This document shows, one piece after another, positions 7,577-16,845 of a DNA stretch of 64,000 nt (position 1 is the stretch's first letter; each line of letters opens with the position of its first letter). A program made the translations under genes and the position numbers. Origin of the DNA: Massilia sp. YIM B02763 (GTDB lineage: Bacteria > Pseudomonadota > Gammaproteobacteria > Burkholderiales > Burkholderiaceae_D). Location: NCBI RefSeq assembly GCF_030412015.1, contig NZ_JASNRD010000014.1, positions 91,962 through 155,961 of the forward strand, written 5' to 3'. Below the pieces are notes generated by a model that ran no database searches, had not been told where the DNA came from, and worked only from the letters and a program-made list of their open reading frames with translations.

Positions 7577-8386
7577 CTACATGCGGAGGGCGCGCCAGGC
7601 GACGACGATCCAGTCGCGGCGCTTCAGTTGGGGACGGCGCCGGAACACGTCGTACTGCACGCGCTCGATGGCGTCGAGGATGCGCAGGCCGCCCTGCACG
7701 ATGAAGCGCAGTTCCCAGCCGATGCGGCCCGGCAGGCGCGTGGCCAGCGGCGCGCCCTGCAGCATCAGCGCCCTGGCACGTTCGACCTGGAAGTCCATCA
7801 GGGCGCGCCAGGCAGGGCCGGTGCGGCCGTGGGCGATGTCGTCCTCGGACACGCCGAAGCGCGCCAGGTCTTCCCGCGGCAGGTAGATGCGGCCCTTGTC
7901 GATGTCGATCGCGACGTCCTGCCAGAAATTGATGAGCTGCAGGGCCGTGCAGATGGCGTCGGCGTCGCGCAGGCTGGCCTCGTCGTCGACCTCGTACAGG
8001 CCCAGCATCAGGCGCCCGACGGGGTTGGCGGAACGGCGGCAGTAGTCGAGCAGGGCGCCGTAGTCTGCATAGCGGGTCGTCACGACGTCCTGGCGGAAGG
8101 CGCTGAGCAGGTCGCGCAGCGGCTGCAGCGGCAGGCGGTGCGCGCGCAGGGCCGCGGCCAGGCGCGCGAACATGGGGTCGACGCTCGGCTGGTCGACGGC
8201 GATCACGTCGAGCTGGGCCTCGTAGGCCTGCAGCGCGGCCAGGCGCTGCTCGGGCGTCGCGTCGCCCTCGTCGGCCAGGTCGTCGGCGCTGCGCGCGAAC
8301 GCATAGATCGCCTCGACCGCCGGCACCAGGCGGCGCGGCATCAGGAGCGAGGCGACGGGGAAGTTTTCGTAGTGGTCGACAGCCAT
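7577..8386 (-). CDS. hpnC: Squalene synthase-like HpnC (hydroxysqualene-forming)
   Basis: Converts presqualene diphosphate to hydroxysqualene. The 269-residue protein carries the family start MAVDHYENFPVASLLMPRR, the first Asp-rich motif ARSADDLADEGD (about residue 32) and the second, FWQDVAIDIDKGRIYLP (about residue 155). The YCRRSANPVGRLML stretch is typical of HpnC. It is the promoter-proximal gene of hpnCDE, facing away from the RND adaptor gene; the 184-bp divergent region holds an AT-rich stretch around 8430-8475. HpnC and HpnD are related folds with distinct roles, and order and length match the known HpnCDE set. Confidence 0.95.
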   Translation of the reverse strand: MAVDHYENFPVASLLMPRRLVPAVEAIYAFARSADDLADEGDATPEQRLAALQAYEAQLDVIAVDQPSVDPMFARLAAALRAHRLPLQPLRDLLSAFRQDVVTTRYADYGALLDYCRRSANPVGRLMLGLYEVDDEASLRDADAICTALQLINFWQDVAIDIDKGRIYLPREDLARFGVSEDDIAHGRTGPAWRALMDFQVERARALMLQGAPLATRLPGRIGWELRFIVQGGLRILDAIERVQYDVFRRRPQLKRRDWIVVAWRALRM

Positions 8387-8570
8387 GGATGAGGAACGGA
8401 GCGGGGACCCAAGCAGGATCTAGATTGCTGACTCTAAAGTCATTTATTTCGCATTGTTGCATGATTATAATTGCTCAGCTTCATGCCAAGTAATAAATCG
8501 ACGCAATGCCCGGCGCGGACCGTCACGCGCGCCGCGTCGCCCATGTGCAGGATCGACCGAGGACTCCATC

Positions 8571-9776
8571 GTGCTCCACTCGTTTGTGCTTGACCCGTTT
8601 TCCCCTCGCTGCGCCCAGCCGCGCGCAGCCATGCTGTCCGCCGTACTCCTGGCGGTATTCCTTGCCGCGCTGCTGGGCGGCTGCTCGAAAGCGCCGCCGC
8701 CGGCGCCCGACGTGCGCCCCGTACGGGCGCTGACGCTGGCGGCCGGCAACGGCGGCGCCAGCGCCGAGTTTTCCGGCGATGTGCGGCCGCGCTACGAATC
8801 GCGCCTAGGCTTTCGCGTGGGCGGCAAGATCAGCGCGCGCCAGGTCGACGTCGGCACCGTCGTCAAGCGCGGCCAGGTGCTGATGCAGCTCGACCCGCAG
8901 GATCTGCGCCTAGGCCAGGCCCAGGCAGACGCCAGCCTGCGCGCGGCGCAGACGACTGCGGAACTGGCGCGCGCGGAGCTGAAGCGCTACCAGGACCTGC
9001 GCGCCCAGAACTTCGTCAGCCAGGCCGTGCTCGACGAGAAGATCGCCGCGGCCCGCTCCACCCAGGCCCAGGCAGAGGCGGCGCGCGCGGCCCTGCGCAA
9101 CCAGGCCAACCAGACGGGCTATGCGCGCCTGCTCGCGGACGCCGACGGCGTCGTCACGGGCATCGACGCGGAAGTGGGCCAGGTCGTGCAGGCCGGCACC
9201 CCCGTCGTGCGGGTGGCGCGCACCGACGAGAAGGAGGTCGTGATCGGCGTGCCCGAGGACCAGGTCGACGCGCTGCGCGAGGTGGCCGACGTCAGGGTGC
9301 GGCTGTGGGCCGACCCGGGCGCCAGCATTCCGGGCAAGATCCGCGAAGTGTCGCCGGTGGCCGACCCGGCCACGCGCACCTACACGGTCAAGGTCACGGT
9401 GCCTGCGCGCGAGGATATCCGCCTGGGCATGACGGCCGTGGTGGCGCTGCAGAAGAAAGGCGACAAGCAGGGCGGCGTCCGCGTGCCGTTGCCGGCCCTG
9501 GTCCAGAACGGGGGCGCGACCTCGGTGTGGGTCGTGGAAAACGGGGCTGTGCGCTTGGTGCCCGTGAAGGTCGGCGGCGTGTCCGGCAACGACGTGGTGC
9601 TGGTGGACGGGGTGCGTCCGGGCCAGACGATCGTCACGGCCGGCGTCAACCTGCTCAAGAGCGGCCAGAAGGTCAGGATCCTCGCGGCCGACGTGGCGCG
9701 CCGCGGCGATGCCGAGCAGGAGGCCATCGGCGGCGCGGCGAACGGTGGCGCAGCGGCGGCCGGGGTCAAGCAATGA
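8571..9776 (+). CDS. RND efflux periplasmic adaptor (membrane fusion lipoprotein)
   Basis: HlyD/AcrA-type adaptor linking an inner-membrane RND pump to an outer-membrane channel. From the GTG at 8571 (GAGGA site 7 bp upstream) it is 401 residues; from the ATG at 8631 it would be 381. Either way a lipoprotein signal ends in LLGGC-S-K. The lipoyl half-motifs are GGKISARQVDVGTVVKRGQV and GVVTGIDAEVGQVVQAGTPV, flanking a coiled-coil hairpin (about residues 125-195) rich in Ala, Gln and Arg. The stop overlaps the ATG of the permease gene (ATGA at 9773-9776). No outer-membrane factor gene is adjacent, so the pump probably borrows a TolC-like channel from elsewhere. Confidence 0.92.
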   Translation: MLHSFVLDPFSPRCAQPRAAMLSAVLLAVFLAALLGGCSKAPPPAPDVRPVRALTLAAGNGGASAEFSGDVRPRYESRLGFRVGGKISARQVDVGTVVKRGQVLMQLDPQDLRLGQAQADASLRAAQTTAELARAELKRYQDLRAQNFVSQAVLDEKIAAARSTQAQAEAARAALRNQANQTGYARLLADADGVVTGIDAEVGQVVQAGTPVVRVARTDEKEVVIGVPEDQVDALREVADVRVRLWADPGASIPGKIREVSPVADPATRTYTVKVTVPAREDIRLGMTAVVALQKKGDKQGGVRVPLPALVQNGGATSVWVVENGAVRLVPVKVGGVSGNDVVLVDGVRPGQTIVTAGVNLLKSGQKVRILAADVARRGDAEQEAIGGAANGGAAAAGVKQ

Positions 9777-12700
9777 GGCACTTCAACCTGTCGCGCTGGG
9801 TCCTCGAGAACATACCCCTCACGCGCTACCTGATCGCCGCGCTGCTGATCGGCGGCATCCTCAGCTACCAGCAGCTGGGCCAGGACGAGGATCCGCCGTT
9901 CACCTTCCGCATCATGGTCGTCACGGCCTACTGGCCCGGCGCCACCGGCGTCCAGATGGCCCAGCAGGTCACGGACAAGCTGGAGAGGAAGCTGCAGGAA
10001 ACGCCGCACGTCGACAAGATCCGCAGCTTTTCCAAGCCGGGCGAGACGACGATCCTGATCGAGCTGCGCGAATCGACGCCGCCCCAGGACGTGCCGTCTA
10101 CCTGGTACCAGGTGCGCAAGAAGGTCGGCGACATCGCGAACACGCTGCCGCAGGGCGTGGTCGGGCCGTTCTTCAACGACGAATTCGGCGACACCTACGG
10201 CTCGATCTTCGCGCTGTCCGGCGACGGCTTCACCTACGCCGAGATGCGCGACTACGCCGACTTCGTGCGCCAGCAGCTGCTGGCGGTTCCGCTCGTCGCC
10301 AAGGTCGAGCAGTTCGGCGTGCAGGAAGAAAAGATCAACATCTTGTTCTCGCAGCAGAAGTTCGCCCAGCTGGGCGTGCCGTTCGAACAGATCGTGAACC
10401 AGATCGCGACGCAGAACGGCATCGAGTCGGCCGGCATGCTGGTGACGCCGCTGGAAAACCTGCAGGTGCGCGTGACGGGCGGCCTGAAGACCGTCAAGCA
10501 GCTGGAAGACCTGAGCCTGCGCGCCGGCGGCACCACGTTCCGCCTGGGCGACTTCGCGAAGGTGGAGCGCGCCTACGAGGATCCGCCGCGCGAGAAGATG
10601 CGCTACAACGGCCACGAGGTGATCGGCCTGGGCGTGTCGATGGAAAAGGGCGGCAACATCATCGCGCTGGGCAAGGGGCTGGAAGCGACGGTGGAGCGGA
10701 TCCGCGCCCAGCTCCCCGTCGGCATCGAGCTGGAACGGGTGTCGAACCAGCCGGCCGCCGTCACCGAGTCCGTCGACGAGTTCATGCACACGCTGGTCGA
10801 GGCGGTGGTGATCGTGCTCGTCGTGTCCTTCCTCGCGCTGGGGCTGCACAGGAAGCCCAGGCTGCGCCTGGACATCTGGCCCGGCCTCGTCGTGGCGCTG
10901 ACGATCCCGCTGGTGCTGGCGATCACCTTCCTGTTCATGCACATCTTCGACATCTCGCTGCACAAGGTGTCGCTGGGCGCCCTGATCATCGCGCTGGGCC
11001 TGCTGGTCGACGACGCCATCATCGCCGTCGAGATGATGGTCCGGAAAATGGAGGAGGGCATGTCGCGCTTCGAGGCGGCGACCTTCGCCTACACGTCGAC
11101 CGCCTTCCCCATGCTGACGGGCACGCTGATCACGGCCGCCGGCTTCCTGCCGATCGGCCTGGCGAAGTCCGCCGCCGGCGAATACACGTTCACGATGTTC
11201 TCGGTGAACGCCATCGCCCTGCTCGTGTCGTGGCTCGTGGCCGTGAGTTTCACGCCCTACATCGGCTTCATCCTGCTGAAGGTGAGTCCGCATGCGGACG
11301 GCGAGGGCGGGGCGCATGCCCACGACGTCTTCGACACGCCCGCCTACCGTCGCCTGCGCCGCACCGTCGACTGGTGCGTCACATGGCGCAAGACGACGAT
11401 CGCGCTGTCGCTGGGCGTGTTCGCGCTGGGCGTGTTCGGCTTCAAGTTCATCGAGAAGCAGTTCTTCCCCGATTCCAGCCGTCCCGAACTGATGGTCGAA
11501 ATGTGGCTGCCCGAGGGCACGAGCTTCGCGACCAACGAGGCGCTGGTCAAGAAATTCGAGCGCTTCGTGCGCGCCCAGCCTGAGCTGCACAGCGTGACGA
11601 GCTACGTCGGCACGGGCAGCCCGCGCTTCTACCTGCCGCTGGACCAGATCTTCCCGCAGTCGAACGTGTCGCAGTTCGTCGTGCTGCCCAAGGACCTGGC
11701 GCAGCGCGAGACCCTGCGGCGCAAGATCGAGGAGGCGTTCAAGACCGACTTCCCGGAAGTGCGTGGACGCGTGAAACTGCTGCCGAACGGGCCCCCGGTG
11801 CCGTATCCCGTGCAGTTCCAGGTGGCCGGACCGGATATCGCCGTCGTGCGCGGCGTCGCCGACCGGGTCAAGGACATCCTGCGCGCGAACCCGAACGCCG
11901 TCGGCGTCAACGACAACTGGAACGAATCGGTGAAGGTGCTGCGCCTGGACCTCGACCAGGACAAGCTGCGCGCGCTGGGCGTGACGTCCCAGGCCGTGCG
12001 GCGCACGGTGGCGACCGTGCTGTCCGGGACGACGGTGGGCCAGTTCCGCGAGAGCAACCGCCTGATCGACATCGTCGTGCGCCAGCCCGTCGAAGAGCGC
12101 TCGACCATGTCGGTGCTCGCGAACACCAACGTGGCGACGCCGGCGGGCCGTCCCGTGCCGCTGTCGCAGCTGGCCCGCATCGAGTTCGTGTGGGAGCCGG
12201 GCGTCGTGTGGCGCGAAGGGCGCGAGTGGGCGATCATGGTCCAGGCGGACGTGGTCGAGGGCATCCAGGGCCCGACCGTGTCGGCGCAGGTGGGCGACAA
12301 GCTGGCGGCGCTGCGCGCCGGGCTGCCGGCCGGCTACCGCATCACGCTGGAAGGGGCGGCGGCCGACAGTTCCGAGGCGGAAGCCTCGATCGCCGCCAAC
12401 GTGCCGCTGGTGCTGTTCATCGTGTTCACGCTGCTGATGCTGCAATTGAAGAGCTTCTCGCGCGCGCTGCTCGTGTTCCTCACGGGACCGCTGGGCGTGG
12501 CCGGCGCGGCGATGGCGCTGCTGGCGCTGCACCGGCCGTTCGGCTTCGTCGCCAACCTGGGCGTGATCGCGCTGTTCGGCATGATCATCCGCAATTCCGT
12601 GATCCTCGTCGACCAGATCGAGAAGGACATCGCGGCCGGACATCCGGCCTGGGACGCGATCGTCGACAGCGCCGTGCGCCGCGCCCGACCGATCCTGCTG

Positions 12701-12895
12701 ACGGCCGCCGCGGCGGCGCTGGCGATGATCCCGCTGTCGCGTTCCGTTTTCTGGGGGCCGATGGCGGTGGCGATCATGGGTGGCCTGCTGGTGGCGACGG
12801 CGCTGACGCTGCTGTTCCTGCCGGCGCTGTATGCGGCGTGGTTCCGGGTGCGCAGGGCGGACGGCTCGCCGTCCACGCGTTCGACCGGCGCATGA
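9773..12895 (+). CDS. RND efflux transporter permease (AcrB superfamily)
   Basis: A 1040-residue proton-driven efflux pump. It shows the duplicated RND architecture: TM1 at residues 14-32, a large periplasmic porter domain, TM2-6 at about 340-480, a second TM/porter/TM set, and the TM4 proton-relay aspartates in LGLLVDDAIIAVEMM. The TM10 relay position reads FGMIIRNSVILVDQIEKD, with Arg where AcrB has Lys. The porter loops suggest the broad HAE/cation type, but the substrate cannot be read. The gene is translationally coupled to the adaptor. The last 14 residues (RRADGSPSTRSTGA) come from a REP-like palindrome, so the C-terminal tail is probably recently acquired and not functional. Confidence 0.94.
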   Translation: MRHFNLSRWVLENIPLTRYLIAALLIGGILSYQQLGQDEDPPFTFRIMVVTAYWPGATGVQMAQQVTDKLERKLQETPHVDKIRSFSKPGETTILIELRESTPPQDVPSTWYQVRKKVGDIANTLPQGVVGPFFNDEFGDTYGSIFALSGDGFTYAEMRDYADFVRQQLLAVPLVAKVEQFGVQEEKINILFSQQKFAQLGVPFEQIVNQIATQNGIESAGMLVTPLENLQVRVTGGLKTVKQLEDLSLRAGGTTFRLGDFAKVERAYEDPPREKMRYNGHEVIGLGVSMEKGGNIIALGKGLEATVERIRAQLPVGIELERVSNQPAAVTESVDEFMHTLVEAVVIVLVVSFLALGLHRKPRLRLDIWPGLVVALTIPLVLAITFLFMHIFDISLHKVSLGALIIALGLLVDDAIIAVEMMVRKMEEGMSRFEAATFAYTSTAFPMLTGTLITAAGFLPIGLAKSAAGEYTFTMFSVNAIALLVSWLVAVSFTPYIGFILLKVSPHADGEGGAHAHDVFDTPAYRRLRRTVDWCVTWRKTTIALSLGVFALGVFGFKFIEKQFFPDSSRPELMVEMWLPEGTSFATNEALVKKFERFVRAQPELHSVTSYVGTGSPRFYLPLDQIFPQSNVSQFVVLPKDLAQRETLRRKIEEAFKTDFPEVRGRVKLLPNGPPVPYPVQFQVAGPDIAVVRGVADRVKDILRANPNAVGVNDNWNESVKVLRLDLDQDKLRALGVTSQAVRRTVATVLSGTTVGQFRESNRLIDIVVRQPVEERSTMSVLANTNVATPAGRPVPLSQLARIEFVWEPGVVWREGREWAIMVQADVVEGIQGPTVSAQVGDKLAALRAGLPAGYRITLEGAAADSSEAEASIAANVPLVLFIVFTLLMLQLKSFSRALLVFLTGPLGVAGAAMALLALHRPFGFVANLGVIALFGMIIRNSVILVDQIEKDIAAGHPAWDAIVDSAVRRARPILLTAAAAALAMIPLSRSVFWGPMAVAIMGGLLVATALTLLFLPALYAAWFRVRRADGSPSTRSTGA
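12855..12883 (+). repeat. REP-like palindrome inside the RND permease 3' end
   Basis: This 29-bp stretch matches 22656-22684 at 28 of 29 positions, including the palindromic core GGACGGCTCGCCGTCC and the following ACGCGTTCG. Here it is read in frame as the final residues of the permease. The same core forms both arms of the larger element at 22653-22752. Confidence 0.75.
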
Positions 12896-12915
12896 ACGCT
12901 CCAGCCCCAGCCCTA

Positions 12916-12936
12916 GGTGGGCATGGCATGCCCACC
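12916..12936. repeat. REP-like palindrome (GGTGGGCATG/CATGCCCACC)
   Basis: A 21-bp inverted repeat with arms GGTGGGCATG and CATGCCCACC around one base, 20 bp after the RND permease stop. It belongs to the same family as the copies at 22775, 25255, 47218 and 57945. No U-tract follows, so it is not a classical terminator. The remaining space up to the tRNA-Leu gene (12937-13190) holds one more hairpin, listed separately, and no convincing gene. Confidence 0.65.
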
Positions 12937-13118
12937 GTTCGCTGCGGCGCACCATCTGCGTAAACGATTGAAATTTCGCGAGAAAATGGCCGAGTTACGT
13001 CATAACGGGGCAAAAACGCGGCCATATGCGCTTCGCACGGATTAAAAATCGCCCAATGGTGTCAGAAAATCCAGTAAAATATCGTGTTGAAGTTGTAGCC
13101 CCTAATCAAGCGCATGGC

Positions 13119-13156
13119 AGGGCGGCCGGTTTCACCGTCGGGCGCCCTTTGTTTTT
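13119..13156 (+). terminator. Candidate intrinsic terminator upstream of tRNA-Leu
   Basis: AGGGCG (13119-13124) can pair with CGCCCT (13143-13148), followed directly by TTGTTTTT. No annotated gene ends within 200 bp upstream on the plus strand, so it could end read-through from the efflux operon or a short unannotated RNA from the 12940-13100 region. Confidence 0.45.
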
Positions 13157-13190
13157 GCGGGTAGATATGGGGCAAGATGCAGCATCCTGA

Positions 13191-13277
13191 GCGAGGATGG
13201 CGAAATTGGTAGACGCACCAGGTTTAGGTCCTGACGCCAGCAATGGTGTGGGGGTTCGAGTCCCCCTCCTCGCACCA
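13191..13277 (+). tRNA. tRNA-Leu (anticodon UAG), CCA encoded
   Basis: An 87-nt class II tRNA. The acceptor GCGAGGA (13191-13197) pairs with TCCTCGC (13267-13273), followed by A and an encoded CCA. The anticodon loop TTTAGGT gives UAG, reading CUA. A long variable arm and the T-loop GGTTCGAGTCC are intact. It lies 31 bp before trigger factor, as in many Burkholderiales, and may share the transcript. Confidence 0.97.
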
Positions 13278-13308
13278 CGAATAATTATTTTTTTGGACGA
13301 TTTTTACA

Positions 13309-14649
13309 ATGGCAACTGCAGTCGAAAACCTGGGTAAACTCGAGCGCCGCTTGACTCTCTCTTTTCCGCTGAGCGACGTACGTACGGAAGTCGAAAAGCG
13401 CCTCAAGCAGCAGGCCAAGACCGCACGTGCGCCGGGCTTCCGTCCGGGTAAGGTGCCGCTCAAGATGGTCGCCGCCCAGTACGGCTACCAGATCGAGTCC
13501 GACGTCCTGAACGACAAGGTTGGCCAGGCCTTCAACGACGCCGCCAACGAAGCGCAGCTGCGCGTGGCCGGCATGCCGAAAATCGAGCCGAAGCAGGAAG
13601 CCCCGGAAGGCATGCTGGCATTCGACGCGACCTTCGAAGTCTACCCGGAAGTCGTGCTGCCGGCGCTGGACGGCATCGAAGTCGAGACCGTCAAGACCGA
13701 CGTGTCGGACGCCGAGATCGACAAGACCATCGACATCCTGCGCAAGCAGCGCGTGCACTTCCACACCAAGGGTGAGGCAGGCGAGCACGGCGACGGCGGC
13801 GAAGCCGTCGCGGCCAACGGCGACCGCGTGACCGTCGACTTCGTCGGCAAGATCGACGGCGTCGAGTTCGAAGGCGGCAAGGCCGAGGACTATCCGTTCG
13901 TGCTGGGCGAAGGCCGCATGCTGCCGGAATTCGAAGCCGCGACCGTGGGCCTGAAAGTGGGCGAGAGCAAGACCTTCCCGCTGCCGTTCCCCGAGGACTA
14001 CCATGGCAAGGACGTGGCCGGCAAGACCGCCGAGTTCACCATCACGCTGAAGAAGCTGGAGTGGGCGCACCTGCCGGAAGTCGACGCCGAGTTCGCCAAG
14101 TCGCTGGGCATCGAAGACGGCAGCGTCGAGAAAATGCGCGAAGACATCAAGGTCAACCTGGAGCGCGAAGTCAATGCCCGCATCAAGGCCCGCAACAAGG
14201 AAGCCGTGATGGACGCCCTGGTCAAGCACACCGAGATGGACGTGCCGAAGGTCATGGTCGAGCAGGATTCGGAACGCCTGGCCGAGCAGACCCGCCAGGA
14301 CATGGCCCAGCGCGGCATGGACGTCAAGAGCCTGCCGTTCCCGGCCGATTTGTTCGCGACCAAGGCCGAGCGCCGCGTGCGCCTGGGCCTGATCCTGTCG
14401 CAACTGGTCCAGGACAATAACCTGCAAGCTACCCAAGAGCAGGTGAAGGCCCAGATCGAGGACTTCGCGCAAAGCTACGAGGATCCGAAGGAAGTCCTGA
14501 AGTACTACTACAGCGACCGTCGCCGCCTGGGCGAGGTGGAAGCTCTTGTATTGGAAGAAAACGTCGTTAACTATGTGCTTGGCAAGGCGAAGGTGACTGC
14601 CAAGGACATCGCCTTTGACGAACTGATGGGAAGCACCGCGCAGGCGTAA
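13309..14649 (+). CDS. tig: Trigger factor, ribosome-associated chaperone
   Basis: Ribosome-bound chaperone and peptidyl-prolyl isomerase that meets nascent chains at the exit tunnel. The 446-residue length is normal for betaproteobacteria. The ribosome-binding loop reads [14 protein letters not shown] (about residues 42-56, signature F-R-x-G-x-x-P), the FKBP-type domain has [20 protein letters not shown] at about 166, and the C-terminal helical arms follow. It is the first protein gene of the tig-clpP-clpX-lon-hupB block and is followed by a long hairpin before clpP. Confidence 0.98.
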   Translation: MATAVENLGKLERRLTLSFPLSDVRTEVEKRLKQQAKTARAPGFRPGKVPLKMVAAQYGYQIESDVLNDKVGQAFNDAANEAQLRVAGMPKIEPKQEAPEGMLAFDATFEVYPEVVLPALDGIEVETVKTDVSDAEIDKTIDILRKQRVHFHTKGEAGEHGDGGEAVAANGDRVTVDFVGKIDGVEFEGGKAEDYPFVLGEGRMLPEFEAATVGLKVGESKTFPLPFPEDYHGKDVAGKTAEFTITLKKLEWAHLPEVDAEFAKSLGIEDGSVEKMREDIKVNLEREVNARIKARNKEAVMDALVKHTEMDVPKVMVEQDSERLAEQTRQDMAQRGMDVKSLPFPADLFATKAERRVRLGLILSQLVQDNNLQATQEQVKAQIEDFAQSYEDPKEVLKYYYSDRRRLGEVEALVLEENVVNYVLGKAKVTAKDIAFDELMGSTAQA

Positions 14650-14660
14650 GCTTCCTTGAG

Positions 14661-14706
14661 GGAGCCGTGCGACAATACCCTTGCTGTTTTGGGATAGTAC
14701 GGCTCC
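14661..14706 (+). other. Long hairpin between tig and clpP
   Basis: GGAGCCGT (14661-14668) pairs with ACGGCTCC (14699-14706), and the interior can extend the stem through AATACCC/GGGATAGT. No U-run follows, so it is more likely an mRNA processing or stability element, or a partial attenuator between tig and clpP, than a terminator. Confidence 0.5.
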
Positions 14707-14734
14707 GTAATCTTCATTAAGGAAAGTGACAGGT

Positions 14735-15352
14735 ATGAATCGTAATCCGGCATTGGATACCCAAGCCCTCGGCCTCGTGCCGATGGTGATCGAGCAGAGC
14801 GGTCGCGGCGAACGCGCCTACGACATCTACTCGCGCCTGCTGAAGGAGCGCGTGATTTTCCTGGTCGGTCCTGTCAACGACCAGATGGCCAACCTCATCG
14901 TGGCCCAGATGCTGTTCCTGGAAAGCGAGAACCCGGACAAGGATATTTCGCTGTACATCAACTCGCCGGGTGGTTCCGTGTCGGCTGGCCTGGCCATCTT
15001 CGACACCATGAACTTCATCAAGCCGGACGTGTCGACCCTGTGCACGGGCCTGGCCGCGTCGATGGGCGCCTTCCTGCTGGCCGCTGGCGCCAAGGGCAAG
15101 CGCTTCTCGCTGCCGAACTCGCGCGTGATGATCCACCAGCCGTCCGGCGGTTCGCAGGGCATGGCATCGGACATCGAGATCCAGGCCAAGGAAATCCTGT
15201 ACCTGCGCGAGCGCCTGGCCCGCATCATGGCGGACAACACCGGCCAGACGATCGAACAGATCCACAAGGACACGGACCGCGACCGCTTCATGTCGGCCGA
15301 GGAATCCGTCGAGTACGGCCTGATCGACAGGGTCTTGACGAACCGCGGTTAA
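14735..15352 (+). CDS. clpP: ATP-dependent Clp protease proteolytic subunit
   Basis: Serine peptidase that forms the tetradecameric chamber served by ClpX (next gene) and ClpA. The 205-residue protein shows the nucleophile region [14 protein letters not shown], the active-site His in VMIHQPSGG, and the Asp of the triad in the RDRFMSAEE region. The GTG at 14726 is rejected: the AAGGAA ribosome site is only 2-3 bp from it but about 11 bp from the ATG at 14735, which also gives the usual [10 protein letters not shown] start. It is followed by an intrinsic terminator, so clpX has its own promoter. Confidence 0.97.
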   Translation: MNRNPALDTQALGLVPMVIEQSGRGERAYDIYSRLLKERVIFLVGPVNDQMANLIVAQMLFLESENPDKDISLYINSPGGSVSAGLAIFDTMNFIKPDVSTLCTGLAASMGAFLLAAGAKGKRFSLPNSRVMIHQPSGGSQGMASDIEIQAKEILYLRERLARIMADNTGQTIEQIHKDTDRDRFMSAEESVEYGLIDRVLTNRG

Positions 15353-15378
15353 GCATTCGACAAGATGTTGCCCGTACG

Positions 15379-15415
15379 ACGCCCGGACGCGACAGCGCTT
15401 CGGGCGTTTTGTTTT
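15379..15415 (+). terminator. Intrinsic terminator after clpP
   Basis: ACGCCCG (15379-15385) pairs with CGGGCGT (15401-15407), followed by TTTGTTTT. It lies 26 bp after the clpP stop. Confidence 0.8.
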
Positions 15416-15457
15416 CAAATCGGGTAGCATGGAGCCGTGCACGGTTGTTGCACGTAC

Positions 15458-15486
15458 TTGTTGCATACTTGTATTAGCGTTATATT
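15458..15486 (+). promoter_or_regulatory. Sigma-70-type promoter of clpX
   Basis: TTGTTG (15458-15463), a 17-bp spacer and TATATT (15481-15486) lie 28 bp before the clpX ATG and downstream of the clpP terminator. The -10 matches five of six consensus bases. Confidence 0.6.
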
Positions 15487-15513
15487 CATAGCAATTCAAC
15501 GAAAATCTGCCCC

Positions 15514-16782
15514 ATGTCAGACAAAAAATCCTCCAGCGGCGAAAAACTCCTGTACTGCTCGTTCTGCGGAAAGAGCCAGCACGAGGTGAAGAAGCTCATC
15601 GCGGGACCATCGGTTTTCATCTGCGACGAGTGCATCGACCTGTGTAACGACATCATCCGCGACGAGACCTCGAACGTGGAATCGGTGGCCGGCGCCAAGT
15701 CCGACCTGCCCACGCCGCACGAGATCGCCGAGCTGCTCGACCAGTACGTGATCGGCCAGCAGACGGCCAAGCGCATCCTGTCCGTGGCGGTGTACAACCA
15801 CTACAAGCGCCTGAAGCACATGGGCAAGAAGGACGAGGTCGAGCTGGCCAAGTCCAACATCCTGCTCGTGGGCCCGACCGGTTCCGGCAAGACCCTGCTG
15901 GCGCAGACGCTGGCGCGCATGCTGAACGTCCCGTTCGTCATCGCCGACGCCACCACGCTGACGGAAGCAGGCTATGTCGGCGAAGACGTCGAGAACATCA
16001 TCCAGAAGCTGCTGCAGAGCTGCAACTACGAAGTCGAGAAGGCGCAGCGCGGCATCGTCTACATCGACGAGATCGACAAGATCTCGCGCAAGTCGGACAA
16101 CCCGTCGATCACCCGCGACGTGTCGGGCGAGGGCGTGCAGCAGGCGCTGCTCAAGCTCATCGAGGGCACCATGGCCTCGGTGCCGCCGCAGGGCGGCCGC
16201 AAGCACCCGAACCAGGACTTCGTGCAGATCGACACGACCAACATCCTGTTCATCTGCGGCGGCGCCTTCGACGGCCTCGACAAGGTGATCCAGAGCCGCT
16301 CGGAGAAGTCCGGCATCGGCTTCGGCGCCAGCGTCAAGAGCCAGTCGCAGCGTTCGGTGTCGGACGTGCTGATGGAAGCGGAACCGGAAGACCTGATCAA
16401 GTTCGGCCTGATCCCGGAACTGGTCGGCCGCCTGCCGGTCGTCGCCACCCTCAGCGAGCTGACCGAAGACGCCCTGATCCAGATCCTGGTCGAGCCGAAG
16501 AACGCCCTGATCAAGCAGTACACCAAGCTGCTCGACATGGAAGGCGCGGAACTCGAGATCCGTCCCGCGGCCCTGCATGCGATCGCCAAGAAGGCGCTGG
16601 CGCGCAAGACCGGCGCGCGCGGCCTGCGTTCGATCCTGGAACACGCGCTGCTCGACGTGATGTACGAATTGCCGAGCCAGCAAAACGTGGTGAAAGTCGT
16701 GATCGATGAAAATACGATCACGAACGGCGCGAAACCTTTGCTGATTTACAGCGAATCGCCGAAAGCGGCTGGCGAAAACTAA
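15514..16782 (+). CDS. clpX: Clp protease ATP-binding subunit ClpX
   Basis: AAA+ unfoldase that feeds substrates to ClpP. The 422-residue protein opens with the zinc-binding domain (YCSFCGKSQ and ICDECIDLC, four Cys), then the P-loop [15 protein letters not shown] (about residue 116), the pore loop GYVGED, Walker [13 protein letters not shown], the second pore loop region GGRKHPNQD and the sensor/arginine segment [13 protein letters not shown]. Length and motifs are complete. It is transcribed from its own promoter and lies between clpP and lon in conserved order. Confidence 0.98.
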   Translation: MSDKKSSSGEKLLYCSFCGKSQHEVKKLIAGPSVFICDECIDLCNDIIRDETSNVESVAGAKSDLPTPHEIAELLDQYVIGQQTAKRILSVAVYNHYKRLKHMGKKDEVELAKSNILLVGPTGSGKTLLAQTLARMLNVPFVIADATTLTEAGYVGEDVENIIQKLLQSCNYEVEKAQRGIVYIDEIDKISRKSDNPSITRDVSGEGVQQALLKLIEGTMASVPPQGGRKHPNQDFVQIDTTNILFICGGAFDGLDKVIQSRSEKSGIGFGASVKSQSQRSVSDVLMEAEPEDLIKFGLIPELVGRLPVVATLSELTEDALIQILVEPKNALIKQYTKLLDMEGAELEIRPAALHAIAKKALARKTGARGLRSILEHALLDVMYELPSQQNVVKVVIDENTITNGAKPLLIYSESPKAAGEN

Positions 16783-16811
16783 AATTTCCGGGCGCAACCA
16801 CAACAAAGGTC

Positions 16812-16839
16812 TTGAAACGCTGAGTTGAGGGCGTACAAT
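16812..16839 (+). promoter_or_regulatory. Promoter between clpX and lon
   Basis: TTGAAA (16812-16817), a 16-bp spacer and TACAAT (16834-16839) form a good sigma-70-type promoter 30 bp after the clpX stop. A strong terminator begins about 22 bp past the expected start site, so the promoter either makes a short RNA or is attenuated before lon. Confidence 0.55.
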
Positions 16840-16845
16840 CAATCT

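Noticed and set aside
9380..12955. A minus-strand open frame of more than 1100 codons opposite the RND permease
   Set aside because: GC-rich codon bias leaves antisense frames open. The product is His/Arg/Gln-rich without any fold, while the plus strand gives a complete AcrB-family protein. The same applies to the long frames opposite oplAH and purL.
14726..14737. GTG at 14726 as start of clpP
   Set aside because: The AAGGAA site is only 2-3 bp from it; ATG at 14735 has workable spacing and the standard family N-terminus.
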